Below, piece by piece: positions 1-10,800 of a stretch of 64,000 bases of DNA. The notes under the pieces are model-generated. The model worked only from the letters and a program-made list of their open reading frames with translations, made no database searches and had not been told where the DNA came from. Positions within the stretch are counted from its first letter, which is position 1, and each line of letters starts with the position of its first letter. Source of the stretch: Callaeas wilsoni (Eukaryota; Chordata; Aves; Passeriformes; Callaeidae). The translations under genes were made by a program, and so were the position numbers. The DNA lies in contig VWPU01014827.1 of NCBI GenBank assembly GCA_013398955.1, forward strand, positions 1 to 64,000, in the 5' to 3' direction.

Positions 1-934
1 CCCCTACATCCTGCTTTTATTTGTACCTCTTTTAATTTCATGTGCTACGAAGACAACTTTTTCAGTAAAAAGTATGGCCCTGGGAATTATCAAAGTTTTA
101 CTGCAATTAAAGAATCCGTGGTTATAATGGAAATGACTGGGAAAAACATTGAAAACCTTTGCAAATATGTTTATCGTATTTTCTAATCCATTCTAACTCA
201 TTTGTAATCCAAAATGTCTCATTTATTGCTTTACAGAAAATAAAAGGTAATTAAATGATCTTTTTGGTTATTTGTAAGATATCTCCAAGAAAAATTGGAA
301 ATAATGTCCCCTTACATGTCTTTCTCTGAACATAACCAAATCTATATGATTATTGAAGACTTTTTTCACAATTATTAGTGTGGAAAATGTAGGACTATAG
401 AATACTCATTTTCATTCTGTGGGTCTGATTCATAGGCATCTACAGAAAATATTATAAAAGCTGTACATAAATATTTTTAAAGCTATAGATGTACTGTATG
501 TGTCGTAGGTGTTTCAAAAGAAGAATCCAATTTATGAATCCCTTTTCCTAATCCAACTAGAACTGAAGACAGAGAAATAAAGGCTATCAATATATTGTGA
601 GTGATATATGGCTCATGTTTCTCTACTGTATAGTAGACAAGTGAAAGTGTTTGAGCTCTTTTAACTAGCTCTGACAAAATTTAGAGGGGGCCAGCATCTT
701 AGGAGCTAATCCTGCAAATGTGCAGTGTTGGTGCATCCCTCAGAGTCCATCAGTCCTGGTTGGAATGCAATGAGAATAACTTGAGGTGGGTAATGAGGAC
801 TCCAGGCTCAGTCTTCTTTAAAACTGAAACCTGACAGCTGTAATGCTAACCTACTTTTCAAAAAAAAAAAAAAAAAAAATAGAGTGAGAAAATTAATAAC
901 TCATTGATACTTTCTCTCTTCCTTTGTTCTGCAG
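1..934. other. AT-rich non-coding stretch, nothing recognised
   Basis: The interval is AT-rich with stops in all frames and no repeat that I recognise, apart from a homopolymer A run near its end. The last 25 bases are pyrimidine-rich and end in a good 3' splice-site pattern (TTCTGCAG, AG at 933-934), discussed with the next entry. Confidence 0.6.
860..879 (+). repeat. poly(A) run, 20 bases
   Basis: There are twenty consecutive A after TTTC. It could be the tail of an old retrocopy on the plus strand, but no recognisable body lies upstream and no target-site duplication was seen. It is most simply a homopolymer microsatellite. Confidence 0.85.
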
Positions 935-1153
935 GTTGGTATCCCAGAAGAATCTATCGAAAGTAATATTAGTGCTGAGTGGCCACTGCTTTGCAAATGC
1001 GAGCCCTTGGGGAAGTCCTTTGTCCATGCTGGCCACTCAAGCTGCAGACATAGGAGCAGGAGGGAGTTGTTTGATGGCAGGTGTCCTCAGCATGACCCCA
1101 CACCAGCTCCTTCTGCAGAAGAACAGCATTCCCTGACAGATGAGAGCAAGTGA
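935..1153 (+). CDS. candidate terminal coding exon, gene unknown
   Basis: A pyrimidine-rich stretch ending in TTCTGCAG (AG at 933-934) is a strong 3' splice-site match. Reading from 935 in phase 0, the frame stays open for 72 codons and closes with TGA at 1151-1153. The predicted peptide is polar, with five cysteines in its first two thirds, an Arg-rich stretch in the middle and an acidic tail ending in Lys. The block is richer in G+C than its surroundings. I do not recognise the protein. No methionine is needed if this is a last exon. A possible ATTAAA poly(A) hexamer lies about 430 bases downstream, near 1584. A chance open frame of this length next to a chance splice acceptor is quite possible in 64 kb, so this is a weak candidate. 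Conservation or RNA reads would decide. Confidence 0.2.
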   Translation, partial: VGIPEESIESNISAEWPLLCKCEPLGKSFVHAGHSSCRHRSRRELFDGRCPQHDPTPAPSAEEQHSLTDESK

Positions 1154-1908
1154 CACTCTTGCTGGAGGTGAGGTTTACAGTTCACTCCCGCTGATCACAT
1201 TATTGCATGCTTTTGTCTTGTTACTGCTATTTGAGCAGGGGTAAATTGCACCTACAGGTTTCTATTACCCTTGTTGGTCCTGTAAACCGGTATCCACAGA
1301 TGCCCATGAAAGACAGGAATGCAGTTGTGTAGGATTAGTAGGTAGCAAGATAGTGCCAAAGACTGATAAAGCAAATTACTTAATATAAACTTTCTGACAC
1401 TTACAAACATATTCTATTATAACTTCTTTATGCACAATTGCAAACATAATGTATTGTAACTTTTCATAATTTTCTAGTCCCCTGTTTGCAAACCCAAACT
1501 GTTTTTAACTCTCAAACTCTTCCCCATGCAATTAATTTTTCTCATGGACGAGTGGTGTAAAAATAACCAATTTGAAAAAAAAATTAAAAAATTTCTCAGT
1601 TACTGCAGTGTGTGGTTTTGATATTACAGAATTACTTACAGTATCAAGGATACTGATGACATTTTACAGAATTATTCACACTTGCACGGTTTAGAGAGAA
1701 AAGAGAAAGTATGTACCCAAAACACACACTTCACTAATGGATCTCCAGTTCACACTTTCTCTCACACAGACGATTATACTTGTAATTATGGGATCTATAT
1801 ATGTTGATAGAAGTTGTTCTTTCACAGCAGAAAAGCACTGTTGCCTTTTAAAGCAATTAGTTTTAGCACAGGGTGACTGAACGAGTGAAGCCATCTGTCT
1901 GCACTTAC
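1154..1908. other. AT-rich non-coding stretch, nothing recognised
   Basis: The stretch has a short T-run and A-run content around 1575-1590 and no recognisable repeat or gene. Minus-strand open frames cross its right edge and belong to the next entry. Confidence 0.55.
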
Positions 1909-2149
1909 CACCTTCAAACCACAGCAGAGCCCCGCTGGTAATTCCTGGTGGGCATCGGCAGAGCTCCCCAGGCAGAAGGACAGCAGATTGCTGCATCTGA
2001 ATCCGCCCTCCTCTCTGTTCCTGGCCATAACCTGAAGGGGGACCTTACTCCTTCCCCATGGAAGCTTCCTCGTCACAGGCATCCCAGCACACCTTCCTAG
2101 AGCTTCATCAGGCTGGGACACAGCTCCGCCTGCTCCCTTTACAGAAGTA
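1909..2149 (-). CDS. candidate internal exon, gene unknown
   Basis: On the minus strand this GC-richer block is preceded by an acceptor-like CACTTACAG (AG at + positions 2150-2151) and followed by GTAAGTGC (+1901-1908), a very good 5' splice donor. One minus-strand frame is open across the whole block and beyond both ends (about 1822-2184). The 241-bp length is within the normal range for an internal exon. The peptide is Gly/Arg/Cys-containing and I do not recognise it. A second minus-strand frame is also open over part of the block, which weakens the case, because GC-rich DNA lacks stops in every frame. The acceptor's pyrimidine tract is only moderate. It is on the opposite strand to the 935-1153 candidate, so they cannot be exons of one gene. 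Confidence 0.13.
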
Positions 2150-5100
2150 CTGTAAGTGACGTGATGGCAACTATCCACTATCATTTTTTTAAGCTAGTTT
2201 CAGACCAAGGACAGAACATTCAGCTGTCTTAAAGTTGTGCATTTATGCTGGGTAAAGTGGAAGGCTCAGCGTGGGAGGCAGCCATGAAGCCCAACCAGTA
2301 TGGTCCGCGTATCTGCCTCATTGAGAGGCAAGTTTTACGCTTCTTTTGTAAGGTAAATTATTTTCCATCTCCATCACATACTATAATTTTTACTTTTCTT
2401 TGATTGTGGAGAATATAATAACCTTTAAACGTTCTCTTCCTCTGGAGAATAATAGGAGTTTTTTACTGTGAAAACTGGACTGTTGCTATTATTGTATGCA
2501 TCTCTCTGTTCAACAGATAAATTTTATAAATAACCCATAATATCAATGGAAACTGCTACATAACACCTCAATATGTGAATAATCCCATTTCATTTCAAAG
2601 AACAGAAAAGTTAAACTTTACAATAAGAAACATTACTATGACTTCAAGGTCATAAATACGTTATGAATGGGTACATTTGAAAATTCACTTTCTTGAAGTT
2701 GCTGACTGGATGAGTTTTAACTTTTCTGGCAGATGCCCTGATAATAGAAAATTGGAAAATAAAATTACAAATGCTAAAAAAGAAGGTTTTATCTTCTACT
2801 TTAGGCCTATTTTAAAATAATCCAATTTATTTAAAAAGCAGATAAAGAAACAAAAAGCCGGACACAACTTTCAATCTGAGATTTTATTTGTAGAATTCCT
2901 ATATTAAATGTCATTGTGAAGAACTTCAGTTTTCTTGATGTGTACTTACACCAACACTGAATCTTTGGGATTTTCAGAAACCTTTTAATGTAATTCCTAG
3001 AAAACAAAAGTTTAATCACGAAGTGGCATCTGGAGCAAGAAGAGTCCTTCAGTAGATCTTATACTGAGCTGATGCTGAGGTACAAGAGGTCATAATATGC
3101 TTTGTTTTGTTATATGGAAAAAAATATAAAATTGAAAAGTTTTATCTTTCTTTAAAAAGGCAATTTTCAATAAAGAATAAATCCTGAGCCAAATCATTTG
3201 AGGGATGTAACTAAAGATTAAAATTTTTAATTGAGCTGCTTCAGAACACTTTAATAGACATTTAATAATGTCACAGTAAACCAAGACTAAATTGGAAGCA
3301 AAATCAGCTATAATAAAATTCAAAGGAGAAATACAAACAAAAAGAAGAAGATGTTTATAGCAATAAACTAAAGCTAGGAACTCAGGAAACAGATAAACTT
3401 TCTAGAAAAGCATAAGGCATCTATAGACAGATTTAAGGATAAAGTATATTTCCAAGAGCATAAAAAAAAAAGAAAGGTAAGTGAGTTATATTGACTACAC
3501 TTTTGCTTGATTAAGGGTTTCATCTTTTAACTGATAAATCAAATCTAGCCGATCAATGAGATTTGATAAACTCTACCCTTTCATTTCAATTACATGACAG
3601 GCTAAAGCATTCAGAAATAGATATTATGATCTATTATGACATCTAGAAGATGTCAGAAGAGTACTTCATTCATACCATGTGATGAAGCATTTTCTATGGC
3701 ATCAGTAACTTTGAAAGGTTTTAACAACAGTTACAAGAGCTAGACATATTTAAATGAGAATTTCTAGAATAGTTGGAAAACTTTCACTTACATACTTCAG
3801 GAAGAATCTCTCATTAACATTAGCTAATGTTGATTTTCAATAGTACATAGAACAATCAATATTGAAAAAAGACAATTGGGATGATCAAACTAATTATATC
3901 TGTCAGTTTATCATAAATCCCGAAGTAAAGTGTGGACAAACCGATAATAAGAATTAATTTATAAAGATTTAAAGGAGAGTAATGTAGTTAGTGCCAGTAG
4001 GCATAAGTTTATGAAAAACAGATTCTGTCAAACCAGTTTTATACCTTCCTATTGCTGAAAATAAACCAAATTATCTATGGAAAAAAATTTAAAAAACAAG
4101 CAGCAAGCTGTGGATACAGTTTAAGGCTGAGGCCTCGTATTGATTGTAGGATGTTGTTAGCCTGATGCATGCAGGATGTCTACCTGAACAGGAGATCTCT
4201 TTGGAGTAGTCAGATGAAAGGAGCAACTCTTAACATATTGTCTCTGCTTTGCCTCTCTTTCCCTCAACCTTCCCAGGTGAGGAAGGAGCCTGGCACTATT
4301 CTCAGTAGATTTCTTGTAATGGTTAAATTTTCAGGGGGGAAAAAAGATCATTGAGAAGAGGTTTTAATAGTATGAATGCATGTACAATTTGTGGAGGTAA
4401 AGGCACTCAGAGTACCTGTATTTGGCACTGTTTCCATCTCACATAGGAATTCTTTATATAGACCAGACGTTACCGATTAAAGAGGTCGCTGGGAAACTGA
4501 GAAGATTTCATGGACAAGCCACAAGAACATCTGACAGGCTGGAAAGATGCTTGAGAATTTGAAAAGTCAATTGATTGTGAAATCATAGCAAATATTTATG
4601 TGTTATTTGATAACCTCTCATGCATGCCTAGTGAGGAAACAGGAATTTGATAGTGGAAAGTAGATGTCCCATGGTTGCGAATTAGTGTAAAAGAGTTCAG
4701 ACTAAAGAAATAGAAAGACATAATTTTTCAATGACAAGTGTTGTTATTATTATAACCACTTACCAAGGACTATAGGATTTTTTCCATTACTTGTTTTAAA
4801 GGATATGATAATATACTTTCATTCAAAGTATATTTTATACAAAAGGAAATTAAGCCAATGTAACTCTAAAGGCAGAACAGTTGCGTTAAAGCGGCTGATT
4901 GTGATTCAGCTCACAGGTTTGATACAGACGCTCCTACTATCACCACAGGTTATACACCATAAACAGCTGCACAAGTATTGCTGAGAACAATCTCTTATTT
5001 TGAGAGTCCATTAGCTGTCCAGACTTTCAGAGCTGTTCTCCAGCTGGAAGGCATAAGAACTGGCTTGAGGATGAAATTCAGAGCATGCTATGGCTAATTT

Positions 5101-5734
5101 CTAAGGTGAAATTTCATTAAGAGACAGCAACCTGGGAGCGAGGGTACAACTACACCCTTCCTGTGTCTAACTGAGGTATTGTAGCTTCGCAGGCGCTGGC
5201 TATACACTGTGCTCCTGTCATCTGCCTCAGGAGAACATTTGTCAGAGCTACCTTAATCATTCCACTGATAGCCTAGGAAGCAAGACATCTAACTTTCTGT
5301 GCGCTGAACTACACCAACGTAGGTGCCTACAGTAGGGGCATGAATACCTTCCACTGTGGGCGGCTACAAGCACCAAGTGAAAAGAAAAAGGAATAAGGAG
5401 GTGTGTCACCAGAGCACGCCAAAGGAGCATGCAGAAGCACTGTGCCTAACTCACACTGGAAGCCAACCATGAGGAGATATGAAACAGCACAAACGGAACT
5501 AAGATCCTAAGCACCTTTGACTTACATAGGGATTCAAGCAAAAATGCACAGCTTGACTCTATGGATTTCTGCAGTCCAAGAATCTCACTTCTCTGCAAAT
5601 CACAAATTTAGGACTAGGACTACAGTGTAGGTCACAGACACAGCTTCCTTTCTGCCCACAACTGTTTTGTGTCTTACATACCCTTGGGCAATTTAGAGCT
5701 GTTAGTATCTCTCAAGAGAGACAAGGAATGCTAG
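2150..5734. other. AT-rich non-coding stretch, nothing recognised
   Basis: This is unique-looking DNA with short poly(A) runs (for example near 3463-3472) and no open frame with codon-like character. A slightly GC-richer part at about 4900-5500 holds no repeat that I can name. Confidence 0.55.
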
Positions 5735-5742
5735 TGTGTATA

Positions 5743-5776
<34 letters not shown>
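5735..5776. repeat. (TA)n microsatellite with TG start
   Basis: Alternating T and A run for about 40 bases with one G interruption, introduced by TGTG. It is a simple sequence, likely length-polymorphic and cruciform-prone. Confidence 0.95.
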
Positions 5777-5782
<6 letters not shown>

Positions 5783-7266
5783 TAAATAGCATTTAGCATT
5801 TTATGCTATTCCTCTGAATGAGAGCCTTTAAAACTGCCTCTAAATATGAAAAAGACAAAAAGTAAGGGAAGTCTTATAGTTCTGCTGAGGAAAGGAAAAA
5901 CAGTCAAGACGCACTCCTAAGCCTACATTTCTATATAGCTTCTCTAATTTTGTTAGACAAATAAAATTTTTATTCCTTTGATGTGCATATGTAGTTCCCA
6001 CTGGTGCTAATGAGAATTATGTGCACAATTCAACAGAATAAGCCCTATAATTTAAGGGATATTTGGAGGGGGACTTCAAAGAAAACATTAAATACCTGAT
6101 AGAAATTATATGAAGTCTGTGAAAAGTTTGAACATTTGAATAACAGTCAATTTTTAAAATTATCTTGAATATTCTCATATATCCCAAGAACTCTAGTCTA
6201 CAGAAGTCCAGTACAGAGATGTTCAATCAAATTTTAGTAATATAAAATTACAAAGAGTAAGAACATGAATGCATTTCAGACTTACTGAAGTATGGCCATA
6301 AAAAAGGAAGTTATTAGGGTTTTTTAGGTAGAAAACTGTAAAAGACAAAAAATGTGAGGTTTTAATCTCAATCTTCTTTGATATAAAAGGAATTATTAAG
6401 CCCTAGGTGAACCAAAAAGAAAGAAAGCAGGTCAGACAGACAGATAAGCAGAGTAGATTTTACTTTTCCATTAAATTTCTTCTTTCTCCTTTTAGGTATA
6501 GAATTTTGACTTTTTGTGGACTCAGTCATTTTTGTATAATGTCTACACCAGCAGTAATTTCAAATCTTGGACTGCAAATGAGAGCAAAAGCTGAGCAAAG
6601 GCACATGCTCTGCCCTTTCTGGCTTCAGTAATGGTCCATGATGGGATAATACAGAACACCGTGAAACACAAGGTTTCTAGCCCCCCACCACCCAAACTGT
6701 AGGCTTAATTCTTCATTAATACTGCTAGTACCTGCATGGACATGCATGGTGGGTGTACCAGAGCCATGTAAACTGAAAAGCCTTGTAACAATCTGAGGAG
6801 AGGAATTCAGCATTTCTGGGTATCTGGAGCACAGATGTTTGCATCTGACCCATTGTCTACATTCTCTTAAGTGACAGTAGAGCAATCCTGGGGAGAAATC
6901 AATCTCATACTAAAGTAAAAGTCTACAACAGATCAAATTAATTGGTAATTAAATTTGTGCGTTGTATTTTGTTGAATGCAGAAAGTAGAATTGAAACAGT
7001 AGAATCTAAATGGCCTAGTCTAAAGGTAGGTGAGGAAACTCCTAACCCCAGTTTATCCATTGATGTAGAAGTTGGTCTGACCTCCACTGATGGAGACTGT
7101 AACAATCACTTTAGTCAATGTATTCCTGTATTCATAATAATTTTAGAGGCATTTTTTAATTACAAGCTGTAAATTAAGCCAAATATTTTAATGAGGTCTG
7201 TCACACAGAAATAGAACAGAATAATTTTTCTATTTTGAATCTTTTTTTACATACTTGAAGAAAGGC
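5777..7266. other. AT-rich non-coding stretch, nothing recognised
   Basis: No repeat family, RNA gene or convincing exon was seen. The short open frames here have no splice context and no codon-like composition. Confidence 0.55.
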
Positions 7267-7385
7267 TGTAGTGGGTTGACCCTGGCTAGGTGCAAAGTGC
7301 CCAGTCAGTCTCTCTATCACTCCCCTCTCCTGCCGGGACAGGGGAGAATAAGCTGGAGCACGGCCAGTAAGGTGAGATAAGGCAG

Positions 7386-7391
7386 TTTAAT
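7386..7391 (-). terminator. LTR poly(A) signal, ATTAAA variant
   Basis: The complement of TTTAAT reads ATTAAA. It sits where the R region of a minus-strand LTR should carry its cleavage signal, upstream of a GT-rich stretch. The role is inferred from position. Confidence 0.45.
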
Positions 7392-7590
7392 TACAGTATG
7401 AAGCAAAGAGCAAAGCAAGGTCTGCGCGCGTGAGCGAAAGAGAAAAAAACAAAGGATCAATCTCTACTTCCCATGGGCAGCGATGTCTGGACACCTCCCG
7501 GGAAGCAGGGCCTCAGCACGCGTAACGGTTGCTCCGGAGGACAGTCAGTGAAAACACATGAGTGTCCCCACTTCCTCCTCTCTCCCTTAG

Positions 7591-7613
7591 CTTTTATATC
7601 TGAGCTGACGTCA
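7591..7613 (-). promoter_or_regulatory. LTR core promoter: perfect CRE plus TATA box
   Basis: TGACGTCA at 7606-7613 is the full palindromic cAMP-response element (CREB/ATF site). Just downstream on the minus strand is GATATAAAAG (7591-7600), a good TATA box. The two are five bases apart. This is the expected U3 promoter core of the LTR. Transcription would start near 7565 and run toward lower coordinates. The homologous LTR at 56.7 kb has lost the CRE: the matching site reads TGATGCCA. Confidence 0.6.
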
Positions 7614-7840
7614 CATGGTATGGAATATCCCTTTGGCTAATTTGGGTCAGCTGGCCTGGCTGTATCCCCTCCCAGCATCTTGGCCACCCCCATCCTCTTC
7701 GATGGGGGAAGGAACATCAGAGGGGCAGTGCTGCCCGGCAGTAGCCAAAACACTGCCCTGTTATCAGCACCTATCCAGCTACCAATGCAAAGCACAGCAC
7801 TGTCAGGGCTGTGAGCTTTACCTTGATCAGACCCAATACA

Positions 7841-10800
7841 ACATCTCATTTTGCTTTTGCCTTCTCCGGATTAAACAAAACCAGTATTCTTGATACTTAC
7901 ATGCACATCATGCTTTCTGCATCTGTGCTCATCCCAAACAATATTCATTTGAGCTAAGGTTTTTTCCTGTATTGTCTAAGGATGGCTGTATTATTCCAGC
8001 TGAGATCCTCTCACAGTAATGTAGACATAAGAGAAAATCTACTTCAAATATCATAGGCACAAATTTTCTGCATGGAAAATGCTTTTTCCCCCTCTCTCCA
8101 CCCACTCCCCCCGCCCTTCCCTCAACAGCAAAAAGGTTACTCATCCTTGTTCTCTTCGTAAATCAGGTCATTTTGCAGGTATTTTTTCAGTCAATAGCCT
8201 ACCCTGCTTATTCCTGCCTGTATGCAAAAACTTGCACTAGAAAAATAGTGTGCTTTTTCCTGATCCCATCTAAAATCTGACAAGATTTCTTTGGATTTCA
8301 TTATAAGAATTACAATCTTCTTGCCTTGGTGGGCCTTCATACTTAATGAGCATACCTTCTGTTTGCTTCTCTAAGCCATTCATACAAATATTTTCTAATT
8401 TTATATCCTGAAGAGACCTTCTGGAGAGTGGAAACTTCTGAGCTTTCCATTTACTTGTGGTGTTTTTATCTAAACAATGCTTTTCCATATTTCTTCCAGG
8501 AAAGGCACACAAACCTGTGTTGAAAACCTTAGTGGAACTGCAATTTGACATGTGATGTTCCTCCCATATCCATAAGACCTTTATCTTTTGTAGGAGGAAA
8601 TGTAGCTACTTAGGCATGATTCATTCCAGAGACGCAAAGGTTGGTGGTTATTCATTCCTCTGCTTCACTCAGTATGTTCACAGTTTTCTTGCTTATTGGT
8701 TCCATGTTCTTTTAAGCAGCGGGAGTTAGGATATCTGCAATTTTCAAGAACCACCTTTATAAAGCAATGCACCACTTTCTCCTTTTTCTATTTTTTTATG
8801 TCCATCTGTCATAACTTCTCAGATGCAACCAAACACTGAGCTTTTATTTATGAATTCTTTCAATGCTCTAAGGAAAAAAAAAACATACCTCAGATGAAGG
8901 CAGTTTGAAAACATCTGATTAAGTCAAGTATCAATTTGCTATACCAGGCTGAAATCTTGATCCTTCATGCCTGATATTAACTATGATAGCAAATGAGCTT
9001 TTTAGGGAGAGTGGAAAAAGTCATTAAGTGTTCAGAAATTTTCAGCATCGTATGCCAATCACTTTCAATATCTGCAGGAGCAGACTAATGATCTCTCTTT
9101 TTTTCATCCTGATTCTGGAGTACTTGTAACTAGTTTCTCTTGCAATTCATTTTCTCCACAATTTTCCTTTTCTGACTTTGTTTTTTTAACCCAAAGTTTA
9201 ATTGTAGTGCTGTGTTTTTGCACCCATCCTCAGTAGTTTGACCTGGGGTCTGTTTTCTATGCTATTCACTTTGTGATTAAAATGACAAGAAGATTGCAGC
9301 TTCTCAGCTCAGTGCCCTTGATATTGTAAATTGCTAATGTCTTTTACACCTTCTCCTAATACAAGCCATTTGAAAAATTCTTTCCTTCCAGTTCTCTGAT
9401 TCCATTGAAGTCTGCCTGTCTGAAAGCTGTTGTTTCCATTCTGGCCTTTTTTGTGCACTCTGTTAAGGTCATGAAGTTACAATGTTCACGCACACCCAAG
9501 ATAACTTTTAAACTGATAGCCTCAGAATTCTTTCCTCTTGTTTGGAATAATGCATAGATTTTCTCTTTTATGAATGTCTTACAACTTGTTACTAATTGGA
9601 AGAACTTGCATGGCAGTCAATGTCTAGCTATGTCCTTGTTTCTGATTGTTATTAAAATTTCCACTGATAATTATTCGTTTCAGGGTTTTAAAGGATCAGA
9701 ATGACATCATCTACTCTGGATTCTGATCTACTCTACACTTGCAGGAAATATTTCTGTTTGAGATTTTTCACTGGCTAGTTCTATATTTTGTGACACTTTG
9801 CCACTCAAAAATCTTTTTTCAGTTTCTTTTTGTTTCATTTTAGGGCCAGATATGAGCCTCAGATATGGCTGAGAATTCAGTCTTTTGAAATAACCATCCC
9901 TGTAACTCTCATATCCTTTCACAATACACTTCTTTCTACTCAACTCCTTTGTTTTTCCTGTGTTACCATCTTGCCTCTAACTACTTGTTCAGCAGAGTGA
10001 ACCTGTGCCTGTGTGTATGTATACATGTCCAGGCCTGCACTTACTTGAATATTAAACTTAGAGTGATTTTGCATTAGGAGGCTAATTAATAACAGACAAA
10101 GCAGTGTTTGATTTCTAGAATTAAAAGTGTCAACCCAGCTGCCTATAATGTGAGGATTTAAAAACCTTTGGGAACAACTGGCAGATCCATGAGAACAGTG
10201 TAGTGGCTGCAGCAACCTCAAAAATACTTCAAATATTTCCTATAATGGAAATAATGAAAAAGTTATCTTAGCAATATATAAACAGAGTCAATTTTATAAG
10301 CCCCCTTAGATTAATAATCTGTTCAACATTCAATCTTAAAAAGCATTTAATTTTGCTTTTTCCTTACCATATATTTATTTGGTTATGTCTTTCCATTGCT
10401 TTAGAGGTTTTTCAATTGGACAGTTTGATTTGCTTTGGCTCATGTTTCCCATAAGTCTGCATTTAAGCATCTTATCCATGAAAGACAAATAAAAATAAAA
10501 TATATTGAGGATGCAAAGGACTGAGAAAAATATAATGTTTTTCTATCCTGGAATTACAGTACCTAGGAATTATAATTTCAATCTGCATTAAAAGCAAACT
10601 ATAATTTTTAATCCTCTGTGCCCTTAAAATCATGATTCAATGAGGCTTTTAAACACCTGCTCTACTTCAAAGTATGCTCAAAATTGCTTTATTGGCTCGG
10701 GTCCTAATTTGCTCAAAAACATAAACGGACCTTGTCAAAAGTCAACAGGCTTGTGCTTTGTGACTTACTTTCAAGTTATTTCATTTGAAGCACGGGATCA

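Larger units (their letters stand above)
7267..7840 (-). mobile_element. solo LTR of an avian endogenous retrovirus
   Basis: The block begins TG (7267-7268) and ends CA (7839-7840). It is much richer in G+C and CpG than its flanks and has the layout of a retroviral LTR read on the minus strand. A TATA box (GATATAAAAG, complement of 7591-7600) lies about 240 bases from the 5' end, and an ATTAAA poly(A) hexamer (complement of 7386-7391) lies about 120 bases from the 3' end. The terminal block containing GACCCTGGCT is shared with the LTR at 35.4 kb. The central part around ATATCCCTTT is shared with the LTR at 56.7 kb. No gag, pol or env remnant lies next to it, so it is a solo LTR left by recombination. 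I found no matching target-site duplication (AAGGC on the left, ACATC on the right). The exact family name is not assigned. Confidence 0.82.
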
